Origin: Actinomyces oris
GTDB taxonomy: Bacteria > Actinomycetota > Actinomycetes > Actinomycetales > Actinomycetaceae
DNA length: 64,000 nt
Reading direction: 5' to 3'
NCBI RefSeq assembly: GCF_001937445.1
Contig: NZ_MSKS01000001.1
Location: forward strand, 1 to 64,000
The notes under the pieces were generated by a model. That model was not told the origin of the DNA and did no database searches. It saw only the letters and a program-made list of their open reading frames with translations. Position 1 is the first letter of the stretch. Every line of letters starts with the position of its first letter. Position numbers and translations under genes: made by a program. Of this stretch, positions 8,843 through 17,847 are shown piece by piece.

Positions 8843-11800
8843 CAGAAAGTCACCTCCTGGTTGCTGCGGCGACGGATAAGCGTGACCTCGTCGCGGTTGT
8901 TGCCCGTGGGGCCGATGTAGTTGAAGGCGTAGGACAGCTGCCCGTAGCCGCCTGCGAAGTGGCTGGGCTTGAGCACGATCCGGGTCAGGGAGTTGTGCGT
9001 CCCGCCGCGCCTGCCGCTGGTCTCGGTCAGCGGGGTGTTCATGGTGCGCTCCTGGGCGTGGTGCATGAAGACCATGCCCTCAGGGATGCGGTGGGAGACG
9101 ACGGCGCGGGCCGCCACGATGCCGTTGCGGTTGTAGGCCTCGACCCACTCGTTGTCCTTGACGCCGATCTTGTCGGCGTCCTGGGGGCTCATCCAGATGG
9201 TCTGGCCCCCGCGTCCCAGTGTGAGCATGTGCAGGTTGTCGAAGTACTGCGAGTGGATCGCCCACTTGTTGTGCGCGGTGATGTAGCGCACCGCGACCTC
9301 CGCCGTGCCCGCCTGGCTCGTGGATACCGAGCCCGGCGCGGCCTCCCCGTACAGGGCGTGGAAGTCCAGCGGTGGCCGGAAGATAGGCAGGGACTCGCCC
9401 ATGTCTCGCATCCAGTCGTGGTCGAGGTAGTAGTGCATGCGCCCGGTCAGGGTGTGCCAGGGCTTGGCGTGCTCCACGTTGACCACGAAGGCCGAGTAGC
9501 GCCGGCCGCCGTGCTCGGAACCGGACCACTCCGGGGAGGTGATGACTCCCTGGGGCTTGATCTGGGTGTCGGCGAAGGAGATGTGCTTGCCTGCCTCCTC
9601 CTCGCTGAGCTCGACCAGCGGGGTGCCGGTGCGCTTGGACAGCGTGTCCCAGCCTTCGGTGGCGATACGCCCGTTGGTGGTGCCCGACAGTGTGAAGATG
9701 GCGTCGGCGGCGCGGATGTCGGTGTCGAGCAGCGGCCGGCCGGCGGCCACGCCGTCGGAGGAGACCCCGTGGTTGCGGGCCAGACGCTCCACCTCCGGGC
9801 CCGGCTTGAGCATGATGCCCTTGCAGGGAATCCCCAGCTTCTCGGCCAGGGGGCCCAGGGCGTCGAACTTGGCCCGGATCTGGGTGTAGTCGCGCTCGGT
9901 GGGCACCAGCTTGGGCATCGTCACTCCCGGCACCCACTCCTGGGGGAGGGAGGACACGTCACCGTGCGCCATCGTCAGGGCGTCGGGGGTGTCGTGCGTC
10001 AGGGGCGCGGCGACGACGTCGGTCTGGGTGCCCAGGTAGCGCGGCGCCCAGGCGGAGATGAGCCCGGCCAGGGTCTGGAAGACCTGGAAGTCGGTGCGCG
10101 CCTCCCAGGGCGGGTCGATGGCCGCGTTGAAGGAGTGCACGAAGGGGTGCATGTCGGTCGAGGAGATGTCGTGCTTCTCGTACCAGGTGGCCGCCGGCAG
10201 GACGACGTCGGAGTGCAGGGTGGTGGAGGTGTTGCGGAAGTCCGCGGTCCACATGAGGTCGAGCTTGCCCACGGGGGCCTCGTCGCGCCAGGTCACCGAG
10301 GCGGGACGCTGCTCGGGCGGGTTCTCGACGGCGTTGACGTCGTTGTCCGCACCCACCATGTGGCGTAGGAAGAACTCCGTGCCCTTGGCCGAGCTGCCCA
10401 GCAGGTTCGTGCGCCACGAGCACAGGATGCGCGGGAAGTTCTCGGGGGCGTCGGGGTCCTCGCAGGCGAAGCGCAGCTCACCGGAGCGCAGCTGCTCGAC
10501 GATGTAGTCCTTGGGGTCCATGCCCGCCTCGGCGGCCTGCTGGCCCAGGAGCAGCGGGCTGCGGTTGAAGGTCGGGTAGGACGGCGTCCACCCGCGCTTC
10601 ATGGCCTCGACCATCGTGTCGGTCGTGGTCTTACCCGCCAGGGTGCCCGGTCCCAGCGGGGAGGCCAGGCGCTCGGCGGAGGTGGTGTCGTAGCGCCACT
10701 GGTCGGTGGTGATGTACCAGAAGCCCGTGGCGATCATCTGCCGGGCCGGGCGGTGCCAGTCCAGGGCGAAGGCGTACTGCTGGAAGCCGCTGAGCGGGCG
10801 GACCTTCTCCTGACCCACGTAGTGGGCCCAGCCGCCGCCGTTGACGCCCTGGGTGGCGCACATGGAGGTCAGCGCCAGGATCGTCCGGTAGATCTGGTCG
10901 GCGTGGTAGTAGTGGTTGATGCCCGCGCCCATGACGATCTGGGAGCGGCCGCCGGACTCCACGGCGTTGAGGGCGAAGTCGCGCGCCACCTGGATGATGG
11001 CGGGGCCGGGAACACCGGTGATCTCGCTGGCCCAGGCGGGTGTGCCCGGGACGGTGGCGTCCTGGTAGTCCGCGGGCCATTCGCCCGGCATGGACGGGCG
11101 CTCGACGGCGTACTGGGCCAGGAGCAGGTCGTAGACGGTGGTGACCAGGCGGTCCCCGATGCGGGTGACCGGCACGCCGCGGCGCACGACGCCGCCGCCC
11201 ACAGAGCCCTCGGGGGTGGAGGAGCCAGGCAGGTCGAAGCGGGGCAGGAGGACCTCGGCGGCCTGGACCTGGGGGCCCTCGCCGTGCAGATCCATGATGC
11301 TCATGACCGGGTCGACACCGTCCATGAGCAGGTTCCACTTGCCCTCGCCCTCGGGGGTGAAGCGGTCGGCCAGGGTGCCGCCGGGGTCGGCCGGGCCGCG
11401 CTCGCGGTCCCACACGAGGGGGCGGAACTCGTTCTTCGGGGCACCGGTGGCGACGCCGTTGACATCGGAGGCCGTCACGAAGCGGCCGGGCACGTAGCTG
11501 GTGCCGTCGGGGGAGGGCTCCAGGCCGATGAGGAAGGGGGAGTCGGTGTGACGGCGCATGTAGTCCAGGAAGAAGGACTCCTCGCGCTTGACGTGGAACT
11601 CGGAGAGGATGACGTGACCCATCGCCTGGGCCAGGGCGCCGTCGGTGCCCGGGGCCACGCGCAGCCACTGGTCGGCGAACTTGGTGTTGTCGGCGTAGTC
11701 GGGGGAGACGGCCACGACCTTCTGCCCGTGGTAGCGGGCCTCGGTCATGAAGTGGGCGTCCGGGGTACGGGTCAGCGGCAGGTTGGAGCCCCACATCATG

Positions 11801-12621
11801 AGGTACTGGGCGTTGTACCAGTCGCCGGCCTCGGGGACGTCGGTCTGGTCCCCGAAGACCTGGGGTGAGGCCGGCGGCAGGTCGGCGTACCAGTCGTAGA
11901 AGGAGAGCATCGTGCCGCCGATGAGCTCGTGGAGGCGGCCGCCGGCTCCGTAGGAGACCTGGGACATGGCCGGGATGACGCTGAAGCCGGCGATGCGGTC
12001 CGGGCCCCAGGCGCGGATGGTGTGGACGTAGGCGGCCGCGACGATCTCCATGGCCTCGTCCCAGCCCACGCGGACCATGCCGCCCTTGCCTCTGGCGGAC
12101 TTGTAGGCCTTGGCGGTGGCGGGGTCACCGGTGACCTGCGCCCAGGCGGCGACCGGGTCGCCGTCGTTGTCGGCCTTCGCGGCGCGGAAGGCGTCCAGGA
12201 GGACCGAGCGCACGTAGGGGTAGCGGATGCGCGTGGGGGAGTAGGTGTACCAGGAGAAGGCCGCGCCACGCGGGCAGCCGCGGGGCTCGTACTCGGGCAT
12301 GTCCGGCCCCGTGGTGGGGTAGTCGGTGATCTGCTTCTCCCAGGTGATGATGCCGTCGGAGACGTAGACCTCCCAGGCGCACGACCCGGTGCAGTTGACC
12401 CCGTGGGTGGAGTGGACCATCTTGTCGTGGCTCCACCGGTGGCGGTAGAAGGTGTCGGCCTCGCGCCCTCCGGTGAGGAACAGGCGGCGGGCGTCGGCAG
12501 AGGCTTGTCCTCGACGCAGGTACGAGCCCAGCGTGAGCAGTCCGGGGGCGTTCTCGACCTGCTGGTCGGGTCCAGGGACGATCCCGGGGCCGGTGGTCTG
12601 GGAGCCGGTGGTGCTCATCAA
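8842..12621 (-). CDS. narG: Respiratory nitrate reductase, alpha (molybdenum) subunit
   Basis: 1259 residues, the usual NarG size. The N-terminal [4Fe-4S] FS0 ligands of E. coli NarG (His50, Cys54, Cys58, Cys93) correspond exactly in spacing to H73, C77, C81 and C116 here (HGVNCTGSC...PRGC). The segment SFYDWYADLPPASPQ (about 240-254) is the one that supplies the aspartate Mo ligand in the family. WGSNLPLTRTPDAHF and later molybdopterin dinucleotide-binding motifs are intact. It reduces nitrate to nitrite in the cytoplasm using the bis-MGD cofactor whose synthesis genes follow from 14.5 kb. A short leader separates it from narK. Confidence 0.97.
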   Translation of the reverse strand: MMSTTGSQTTGPGIVPGPDQQVENAPGLLTLGSYLRRGQASADARRLFLTGGREADTFYRHRWSHDKMVHSTHGVNCTGSCAWEVYVSDGIITWEKQITDYPTTGPDMPEYEPRGCPRGAAFSWYTYSPTRIRYPYVRSVLLDAFRAAKADNDGDPVAAWAQVTGDPATAKAYKSARGKGGMVRVGWDEAMEIVAAAYVHTIRAWGPDRIAGFSVIPAMSQVSYGAGGRLHELIGGTMLSFYDWYADLPPASPQVFGDQTDVPEAGDWYNAQYLMMWGSNLPLTRTPDAHFMTEARYHGQKVVAVSPDYADNTKFADQWLRVAPGTDGALAQAMGHVILSEFHVKREESFFLDYMRRHTDSPFLIGLEPSPDGTSYVPGRFVTASDVNGVATGAPKNEFRPLVWDRERGPADPGGTLADRFTPEGEGKWNLLMDGVDPVMSIMDLHGEGPQVQAAEVLLPRFDLPGSSTPEGSVGGGVVRRGVPVTRIGDRLVTTVYDLLLAQYAVERPSMPGEWPADYQDATVPGTPAWASEITGVPGPAIIQVARDFALNAVESGGRSQIVMGAGINHYYHADQIYRTILALTSMCATQGVNGGGWAHYVGQEKVRPLSGFQQYAFALDWHRPARQMIATGFWYITTDQWRYDTTSAERLASPLGPGTLAGKTTTDTMVEAMKRGWTPSYPTFNRSPLLLGQQAAEAGMDPKDYIVEQLRSGELRFACEDPDAPENFPRILCSWRTNLLGSSAKGTEFFLRHMVGADNDVNAVENPPEQRPASVTWRDEAPVGKLDLMWTADFRNTSTTLHSDVVLPAATWYEKHDISSTDMHPFVHSFNAAIDPPWEARTDFQVFQTLAGLISAWAPRYLGTQTDVVAAPLTHDTPDALTMAHGDVSSLPQEWVPGVTMPKLVPTERDYTQIRAKFDALGPLAEKLGIPCKGIMLKPGPEVERLARNHGVSSDGVAAGRPLLDTDIRAADAIFTLSGTTNGRIATEGWDTLSKRTGTPLVELSEEEAGKHISFADTQIKPQGVITSPEWSGSEHGGRRYSAFVVNVEHAKPWHTLTGRMHYYLDHDWMRDMGESLPIFRPPLDFHALYGEAAPGSVSTSQAGTAEVAVRYITAHNKWAIHSQYFDNLHMLTLGRGGQTIWMSPQDADKIGVKDNEWVEAYNRNGIVAARAVVSHRIPEGMVFMHHAQERTMNTPLTETSGRRGGTHNSLTRIVLKPSHFAGGYGQLSYAFNYIGPTGNNRDEVTLIRRRSNQEVTF

Positions 12622-12730
12622 TGGTCCTTTGATCCGTGAAGCTGGTGGGTGGTCAATGGTGTGTCTGTGTTCATCAGTGGTCAGCCTGGGGCTGGCTGGC
12701 GGCGGTCCGGCCGATGGTGACCGGGCGGGC

Positions 12731-12752
12731 CCTGCCCCCTCGACGGGGCAGG
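12731..12752 (-). other. Hairpin in the narK-narG intergenic region
   Basis: CCTGCCCC and GGGGCAGG form an 8-bp perfect stem with a 6-base loop in the 206-bp gap between narK (upstream) and narG. No T-run follows, so it is not a classical terminator. It could be an mRNA stability or processing element that lets narGHJI and narK levels differ. Nothing else is recognisable in this gap. Confidence 0.4.
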
Positions 12753-12827
12753 CGGGCGGGTGAGCCGTGAGCCGCCGAGCCCGTCAGACAGTTGTGGGCG
12801 TTCCGAACGGATGCCGGATGTGGGAAC

Positions 12828-14159
12828 TCAGCCCGGGAACGGGGCTCCCGGTCGCGCGTAGCGCAGCCAGCAGATGACCGCGCACACGGCGCAGTAGGCG
12901 ACCGAGATCCAGAACCAGGCGGTGGTGCCCAGGGAGGCGATGGCGACGCCGACGATGAAGGGGCCCAGGCTGGCAACGGCGGCCGTGAAGCCGATGGCGC
13001 CGCCGGCCTGCCGCTTGGGCATGATCATCGGCATCTGCTTGAAGGTGCCGGCGTTACCCAGGCCGGAGAAGAAGAACATCGCCAGCATGGACCACAGGAA
13101 GCCGGGGAACTGCGCCGGATCGGTCGGGTGGAGGTAGAAGGTGGTGACGGCGAGTGTGGCGCCCATTCCCACGATGGAGATGAAGGTCCAGATGGCCCCG
13201 CCGAAGCGGTCGCACAGGGGCCCCCACAGCATTCGGACCACCGACCCGATCAGCGGCCCGAGGAAGGCGTAGGTCGCACCCAGGGGCAGCAGGGACTTGT
13301 CGAAGTGATCGGCCAGGGGCGAGCCAGGCCCGTAGGTGTTCTTGATGAGGAGTCCGAACTGTGCGGCGAACCCGGAGAACAGCCCGAAGGTCGCCACGTA
13401 CATGAGCGTCATGTACCAGGTGTCGGGGTTGGTGAAGATGTCGATCTGCTGGCGGATGTTGGCCTTGACCGGGACGTCCTTGAGCAGGGCGAAGGCGAGG
13501 ACCGCGGCCACGATGGTCCACGGGATGAAGAAGACGGCCACGTTGTGGACCCACACTTGGCCGCTGCCGACGTGCTGGGGGGCGATCCAGGTGATGCCCA
13601 GCAGACCGAAACCCATGAGCCAGGGGCTCAGCAGCTGGATGATGCTCATTCCCATGTTCCCGACGCCCGCCTGGATCCCCAGGGCGGTACCGGTCAGCCG
13701 CTTGGGGAAGAAGTAGCCGGTCGAGGGCATGTAGCCGGAGAACGAGCCGCCCCCGATCCCGCAGGCGAAGGCCAGGGCGAGCAGTGTCCCGAAGCTCGTC
13801 TCGGTGCTCTGCACCGCGAAGAACCAGCCGAGCATCGGCAGAGCGTAGAGCAGGGACGACCATGCGACGAGCTTGCGGGTGCCGACGATCGGCGGCAGGA
13901 ACATGTAGATGAGGCGGATCAGGCCGCAGGACAGGCCGGGCATGGCGGCGAGCCAGTACAGCTGGCTCTCGGTGAGATTGAAGCCGATCTCGGTGAGCTT
14001 GGGGGCGATCGCGCTGGGGAGGAGCCAGACGCAGAAGGCCAGGATCATCGAGTAGGTCGAGATGGTCAGAGTGGTCCAGGCGATCTTCGCGGACCAGTTC
14101 TCCGGCTCTTCAGGGTTCCACCCTGTGAGGACGCGACCGGAGGTGTCGAGCGTGGACAT
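12828..14159 (-). CDS. narK: Nitrate/nitrite transporter, NarK-type MFS protein
   Basis: 443 residues with about twelve hydrophobic segments. The nitrate-porter signatures are present: GIGGGSFSGYMPSTGYFFPK and the following ALGIQAGVGNMGMS. A conserved Arg lies in the second helix (GLSCGLIRLIYMF). It moves nitrate in, or exchanges it for nitrite, at the cytoplasmic membrane; symport and antiport types cannot be separated by eye. The ATG at 14159 follows an AGGAG five bases upstream. It is the first gene of the minus-strand nar-mod-moeB unit and is divergent from mog. Confidence 0.93.
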   Translation of the reverse strand: MSTLDTSGRVLTGWNPEEPENWSAKIAWTTLTISTYSMILAFCVWLLPSAIAPKLTEIGFNLTESQLYWLAAMPGLSCGLIRLIYMFLPPIVGTRKLVAWSSLLYALPMLGWFFAVQSTETSFGTLLALAFACGIGGGSFSGYMPSTGYFFPKRLTGTALGIQAGVGNMGMSIIQLLSPWLMGFGLLGITWIAPQHVGSGQVWVHNVAVFFIPWTIVAAVLAFALLKDVPVKANIRQQIDIFTNPDTWYMTLMYVATFGLFSGFAAQFGLLIKNTYGPGSPLADHFDKSLLPLGATYAFLGPLIGSVVRMLWGPLCDRFGGAIWTFISIVGMGATLAVTTFYLHPTDPAQFPGFLWSMLAMFFFSGLGNAGTFKQMPMIMPKRQAGGAIGFTAAVASLGPFIVGVAIASLGTTAWFWISVAYCAVCAVICWLRYARPGAPFPG

Positions 14160-14478
14160 AGGGCTCCTGCTGTTGTGGGGCTCGGTCCGCTGGGCGACAG
14201 CGCCCTGGACCTGAGACTGTGTGGAGAGGGTCGGTGAAAGCCTGCGGACTCACACCGCGATCAATGATGCATTGAGTTGGTCAGATCTTCATGCAAGGGA
14301 CGAATGTCTGAGCAATACGAGGCGAAACCGACGGCTCGGAGGTGACTAAGGGCGGTGAATTAGGTTCAACATTAGTTGCCTAATTGAGGTTGTCGGTTGG
14401 ATCGGGACGTGTTGCCCTTGAAACTCCGGGTGGGAGACGGAGGAGCCGCGCGGGGTGTAGGCGGACTACGGTGGGTCC
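14160..14478. promoter_or_regulatory. Divergent narK/mog control region with two dyads
   Basis: This 319-bp gene-free stretch separates narK from mog and should contain promoters for both. It is AT-richer than its surroundings. Two dyads stand out: TCAATG-ATG-CATTGA at 14261-14275, and AATTAGG with CCTAATT at 14358-14364 and 14379-14385. Either could bind a dimeric regulator of anaerobic or nitrate control. Neither matches a canonical FNR box (TTGAT-N4-ATCAA) exactly. No confident -10/-35 pair was found. Confidence 0.5.
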
Positions 14479-15012
14479 ATGAGTGAGACCCCCATCGTCC
14501 AGAAGGGCCTGGCGGCCCTGCCCGAGCCCGTCAAAGGCGCCGTCATCACCGTCTCCGACCGCTGCGTCAGCGGTGAGAGAGAGGACCTCTCCGGCCCGCT
14601 GGCCCAGCGCCTCCTGGCTGAGCACGACGTCGTCGTCGAGAAGGTGGACCTCGTGCCCGACGGCATCGAGCCGGTGCGCAAGGCGATCAGGCGGGCGGTG
14701 GCCGACGGCGCCCGGGTGGTCCTGACCACCGGCGGTACCGGGGTGACCCCTCGGGACCTCACCCCGGAGGCGACGGCACCACTGCTGGAGACCCGCATCG
14801 AGGGCATCGAGGCGCAGATCCGCGCCCACGGGCTGACCAAGACACCGCTGGCGGGACTGTCCCGCGGGCTGGTAGGCGTGACCTCTCGCGGCGCCGAGGG
14901 CGCCCTGGTCGTCAACGCCCCCGGCTCGCGCGGTGGGGTCAAGGACACCGTTGCCGTCGTCGGCCCCCTGGTGCCCCATGTCCTGGAGCAGCTCGGCGGC
15001 GGCGACCACTGA
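14479..15012 (+). CDS. mog: Molybdopterin adenylyltransferase, MogA/MoaB family
   Basis: 177 residues. It has the MPT-binding fold motifs: AVITVSDRCVSGEREDLSGP, VVLTTGGTGVTPRD and the C-terminal LVVNAPGSRGGVKD. The protein activates molybdopterin by adenylation before MoeA inserts molybdenum. It starts at an ATG 319 bp from the divergent narK and ends 43 bp before the convergent mobA. The family includes MogA, MoaB and CinA-N, and a plain MoaB role is the alternative. In organisms with no separate mogA the MoaB-type protein does the job. Confidence 0.88.
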   Translation: MSETPIVQKGLAALPEPVKGAVITVSDRCVSGEREDLSGPLAQRLLAEHDVVVEKVDLVPDGIEPVRKAIRRAVADGARVVLTTGGTGVTPRDLTPEATAPLLETRIEGIEAQIRAHGLTKTPLAGLSRGLVGVTSRGAEGALVVNAPGSRGGVKDTVAVVGPLVPHVLEQLGGGDH

Positions 15013-15055
15013 GCACGCTCGAGCACTACTGAGCGATTCGGATTGAGCCGGGCTG

Positions 15056-15745
15056 CTACTCGGAGCGGCCCGAGTCCCAGGAATGGACCTCGGCCCAGGT
15101 GTCCAGATCCCGCACGACATCGCGAGCCGTGGGGATGGCCTTGACGCGGAGCGTCCCGAGTGCCCGGCGCACAGCCGTGTCCCGCAGAGGTGTGCCGCCC
15201 GGGGCGACGGCTGCGGCCAGTGCTCGGCGACGGTAGAGGCCCAGCAGGTACTGGGTGTGCTCGCTGTCGCGGGCGCAGACCCCGTCCAGCTTCGGCCCGG
15301 CCTGCGCCAGCGCCCGGTGCAGGGCCGGCAGCGCCCTCCAGGACAAGGGCGCGTCGCAGGTGAGGATCCCGGCCAGTCCCGCAACCGGGTCGCTCCGTCC
15401 TAGGACATCCAGCCCGGCCGCGATCCCGGCGACGGGTCCTCCCAGGGGCGGGTCCTCCAGCGCCCGCAGGACGCCGCACGGCAGTGCGACCTCCGGCGGT
15501 GCGACGACGCACACGCGCCCGAGCGGAAGGCCCTGTTCGCGAAGCTGCTCCAGGCCGGCCAGCACGTGGTCGAGCAGGCGCAGCCCCCGGGCGACGACGT
15601 CGGGCTTGGAGGCTCCGTCCAGCCGAGCCCCGGTCCCGCCGGCCAGCACAATGACATCGGCGGTCTCGGCACCATCGGGGGCCTCGGCGACTTCGACCGC
15701 ATCCGCGGTGCTCACGATGGCGCGGGCCGTCTGCTCAGGCCACAT
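15056..15745 (-). CDS. mobA: Molybdenum cofactor guanylyltransferase MobA
   Basis: About 229 residues from the ATG at 15745, which overlaps the end of moaC by 11 bases; the longer frame upstream is moaC read out of frame. The nucleotidyltransferase loop VIVLAGGTGARLDGASKPDV matches the family pattern LAGGxSxRxGxxK, and the metal-binding aspartate lies in ILTCDAPL. MobA adds GMP to Mo-molybdopterin to give the bis-MGD form needed by NarG. The spelling is slightly divergent, but the location beside moaC and moeA supports the call. A MobA-like NTP transferase for another cofactor is the main alternative. Confidence 0.85.
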   Translation of the reverse strand: MWPEQTARAIVSTADAVEVAEAPDGAETADVIVLAGGTGARLDGASKPDVVARGLRLLDHVLAGLEQLREQGLPLGRVCVVAPPEVALPCGVLRALEDPPLGGPVAGIAAGLDVLGRSDPVAGLAGILTCDAPLSWRALPALHRALAQAGPKLDGVCARDSEHTQYLLGLYRRRALAAAVAPGGTPLRDTAVRRALGTLRVKAIPTARDVVRDLDTWAEVHSWDSGRSE

Positions 15746-16247
15746 CGCCGCGGTCACCGCGGTCACCGCGCACCCAGTCCCCTGAGCGTCCCCCGGACTT
15801 GGCGACCACCTTGGCCTCTCGCAGCTCGACGCCCCGGTCCACTCCCTTGACCATGTCGACGATCGCCAGTCCCGCCACGGTGGCGGCGGTGAGGGCCTCC
15901 ATCTCCACGCCCGTGCGGTCGGCCGTGCGCACCGTGGTCTCGATGCGCACGCCGCCGTCGACGATCTCCAGGTCCACGCGCGCCCCGTGCACACCAATGA
16001 CATGCGCCAGGGGGAGGAGCTCGGGGACCTTCTTCGTCGCCGCGATCCCGGCCACGCGGGCCACGGCGAGCACGTCGCCCTTGGGGACAGAGCCGCCGCG
16101 CAGGGCGTCGACGATCGCCTCCGAGCAGGCCACGAAGGCACTGGCGCGGGCCTCGCGCACGGTGGGGGTCTTGGCGGTGACGTCCACCATGTAGGCGGCG
16201 CCCGCCTCGTCCAGGTGGGTGAGGGTGATCTCGGGGCGGGTAGTCAT
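15735..16247 (-). CDS. moaC: Cyclic pyranopterin monophosphate synthase MoaC
   Basis: 170 residues, close to family length plus a short basic tail. Recognisable motifs are MVDVTAKTPTVREARA near the N-terminus, KGDVLAVARVAGIAATKKVPELLPLAH and GVEMEALTAATVAGLAIVDM, followed by the conserved VKGVDRG loop. MoaC completes the first step of molybdopterin synthesis after MoaA. GAAGGAG precedes the ATG at 16247. The tail repeats GDRGDRGD, a low-complexity end that overlaps the mobA start. It lies 87 bp downstream of moeA in the same orientation. Confidence 0.95.
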   Translation of the reverse strand: MTTRPEITLTHLDEAGAAYMVDVTAKTPTVREARASAFVACSEAIVDALRGGSVPKGDVLAVARVAGIAATKKVPELLPLAHVIGVHGARVDLEIVDGGVRIETTVRTADRTGVEMEALTAATVAGLAIVDMVKGVDRGVELREAKVVAKSGGRSGDWVRGDRGDRGDVA

Positions 16248-16334
16248 GGGGGCTCCTTCACTGGAGGTGGGATCGTGCGTCGTGGACGTGTCTCGTGGCT
16301 CTCACTGGCGGCCTTCAGGGGCGGCCGGCGGGCG

Positions 16335-17669
16335 CTACAAGGCGGACAGCGGGATGAGGGGCAGCTCGTCGCCGACCTCGACCGCCTCGACCTCGGCGGC
16401 CACCACCGCCAGTGCCTGCGCGGCGGGCAGCGAGGCCACCAGGTGCGAGCCGGAGCCCAGCCGGTGGGTGGGCGTCACCCAGGGGAGGCCCGCACCGTTA
16501 CCGAGGTCGGAACGGACGCCGGAGCCGGTGGGGGCCTCGGTGAAGCGCACCGGAACGTGCTGGCGCCGCCCCGGCGGGGTTCGCCAACCCACCGCCGCGC
16601 GCGCCGTCAGCGCAGGCCGGCCTGGAAGCGGCTCTGCGCCGCCTGCCGCATCCTGCCCGGCCAGACGGGCCAGCGCCGGCGCCACGATCGTGGTGAAGGA
16701 GACCAGGACACTCACCGGATTGCCCGGCAGACAGATGATCGGCACCCGCCGGCCGTCGTCGGCGAGCACCCAGCCGTGCCCCTGGGGCTTGCCCGGCTGC
16801 ATGGCCACCTTGACGAAGTCCAGGTGCACTGGGGCCTCCTCGCCCCCCCCCCTCTGAGCCAGCATCGTTAGAGGATCGAAGGCTCCCGCGGACACGCCCC
16901 CGGAGGTGACGATGAGGTCGGCGCCGGCCGCGGCCTGCTGTAGGACCTCAGCCAGGGCCTCGGCCGTGTCGCCGCTGCGGGCCACGCTCGTGCACACGGC
17001 CCCGTGCTCGGTGACCAGCCCGGCGAGCAGCAGGGAGTTGGAGTCGGGAATCGTCCCGGGCTCCAGCGCCTGGCCGGCGTCACGCAGCTCGGCCCCGGTG
17101 GACACCACCGCCACGCGCACCTGCGGCCGCACCAGCACCGAGCCGAGCCCCACGGAGGCCAGGGCGGAGATGGCCGCCGCCGACAGCCTCGTCCCCGCCG
17201 CCATGACCGGATCACCCGCGGCCACGTCCTCCCCGGCGCGGCGCACGCTGAGGCCCGGGGTCGCTGCCGCGCGGATCTCGACGTGCTCGGGAATCGGGTG
17301 CGGGCCGGGAGCCTGGTCGGTGTCTTCCACCTTGACCACGGCGTCCGCGCCCTCAGGCAGCATCGCCCCAGTCATGATCCGCTGGGCGGTTCCCTCCGCG
17401 AGGGGCCGCGGTGCGGCGCCGGCCGGAACGTCCCCGCTCACCGGCAGAACCACGGGCGTGAGCGGGCAGGCGCCGGTCGTGTCCTTCGCGCGCACCGCGT
17501 AGCCGTCCATCGCCGAGTTCGTCCACGGCGGCACCGGGACGGCGGCGGTCACGTCCTTGGCCAGCACCCGGCCGTGCGTCCGCCCCAGCTCCAGGCGACC
17601 GTCCTCCAGGGGTGAGAGGGTCTCCAGCACCTGGGAGACGTAGTCCTCCAGCGGAATCATCTGCGCCAT
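16335..17669 (-). CDS. moeA: Molybdopterin molybdenumtransferase MoeA
   Basis: 444 residues from the ATG at 17669, which has AAGGA just upstream; a longer frame to 17759 lacks support. The domain order is standard: VPPWTNSAMDGYAVRA, SGDVPAG, MTGAMLPEGADAVVKVED, STGAEL, DSNSLLLAGL, TSGGVSAGAFD and the C-terminal MQPGKPQGHG and CLPGNPVSVLVSF. MoeA inserts molybdate into adenylated molybdopterin. A run of ten G residues on the coding strand (16843-16852) encodes the GGG of AQRGGGEEAP within the catalytic half. A one-base slip there would truncate the protein. It is divergent from moaE. Confidence 0.94.
   Translation of the reverse strand: MAQMIPLEDYVSQVLETLSPLEDGRLELGRTHGRVLAKDVTAAVPVPPWTNSAMDGYAVRAKDTTGACPLTPVVLPVSGDVPAGAAPRPLAEGTAQRIMTGAMLPEGADAVVKVEDTDQAPGPHPIPEHVEIRAAATPGLSVRRAGEDVAAGDPVMAAGTRLSAAAISALASVGLGSVLVRPQVRVAVVSTGAELRDAGQALEPGTIPDSNSLLLAGLVTEHGAVCTSVARSGDTAEALAEVLQQAAAGADLIVTSGGVSAGAFDPLTMLAQRGGGEEAPVHLDFVKVAMQPGKPQGHGWVLADDGRRVPIICLPGNPVSVLVSFTTIVAPALARLAGQDAAGGAEPLPGRPALTARAAVGWRTPPGRRQHVPVRFTEAPTGSGVRSDLGNGAGLPWVTPTHRLGSGSHLVASLPAAQALAVVAAEVEAVEVGDELPLIPLSAL
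16843..16852 (-). repeat. Homopolymeric G10 tract inside moeA
   Basis: Ten consecutive C on the plus strand (G on the coding strand) interrupt the moeA reading frame. In this reading the frame is intact. The tract encodes part of R-G-G-G, in the surface-exposed-looking segment between TSGGVSAG and the MQPGKP motif. Tracts this long in coding DNA are prone to strand slippage. Confidence 0.9.
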
Positions 17670-17847
17670 AGCGGTCCTTCCTTCGGCGGGTACCCTGCGG
17701 GCTGCGACCTCAGGGCGGGCGGTCGTGGGGCCGGTGCCCGAACGTCCGGGGCCTATCATGCCCGTTCAGCCGGTGAAGCCCACATGGGTATGCTCGCGGC
17801 CGACCATCCGATCACGCCCAGCCCGCCGCCCCGATCGAGGAGACCCC

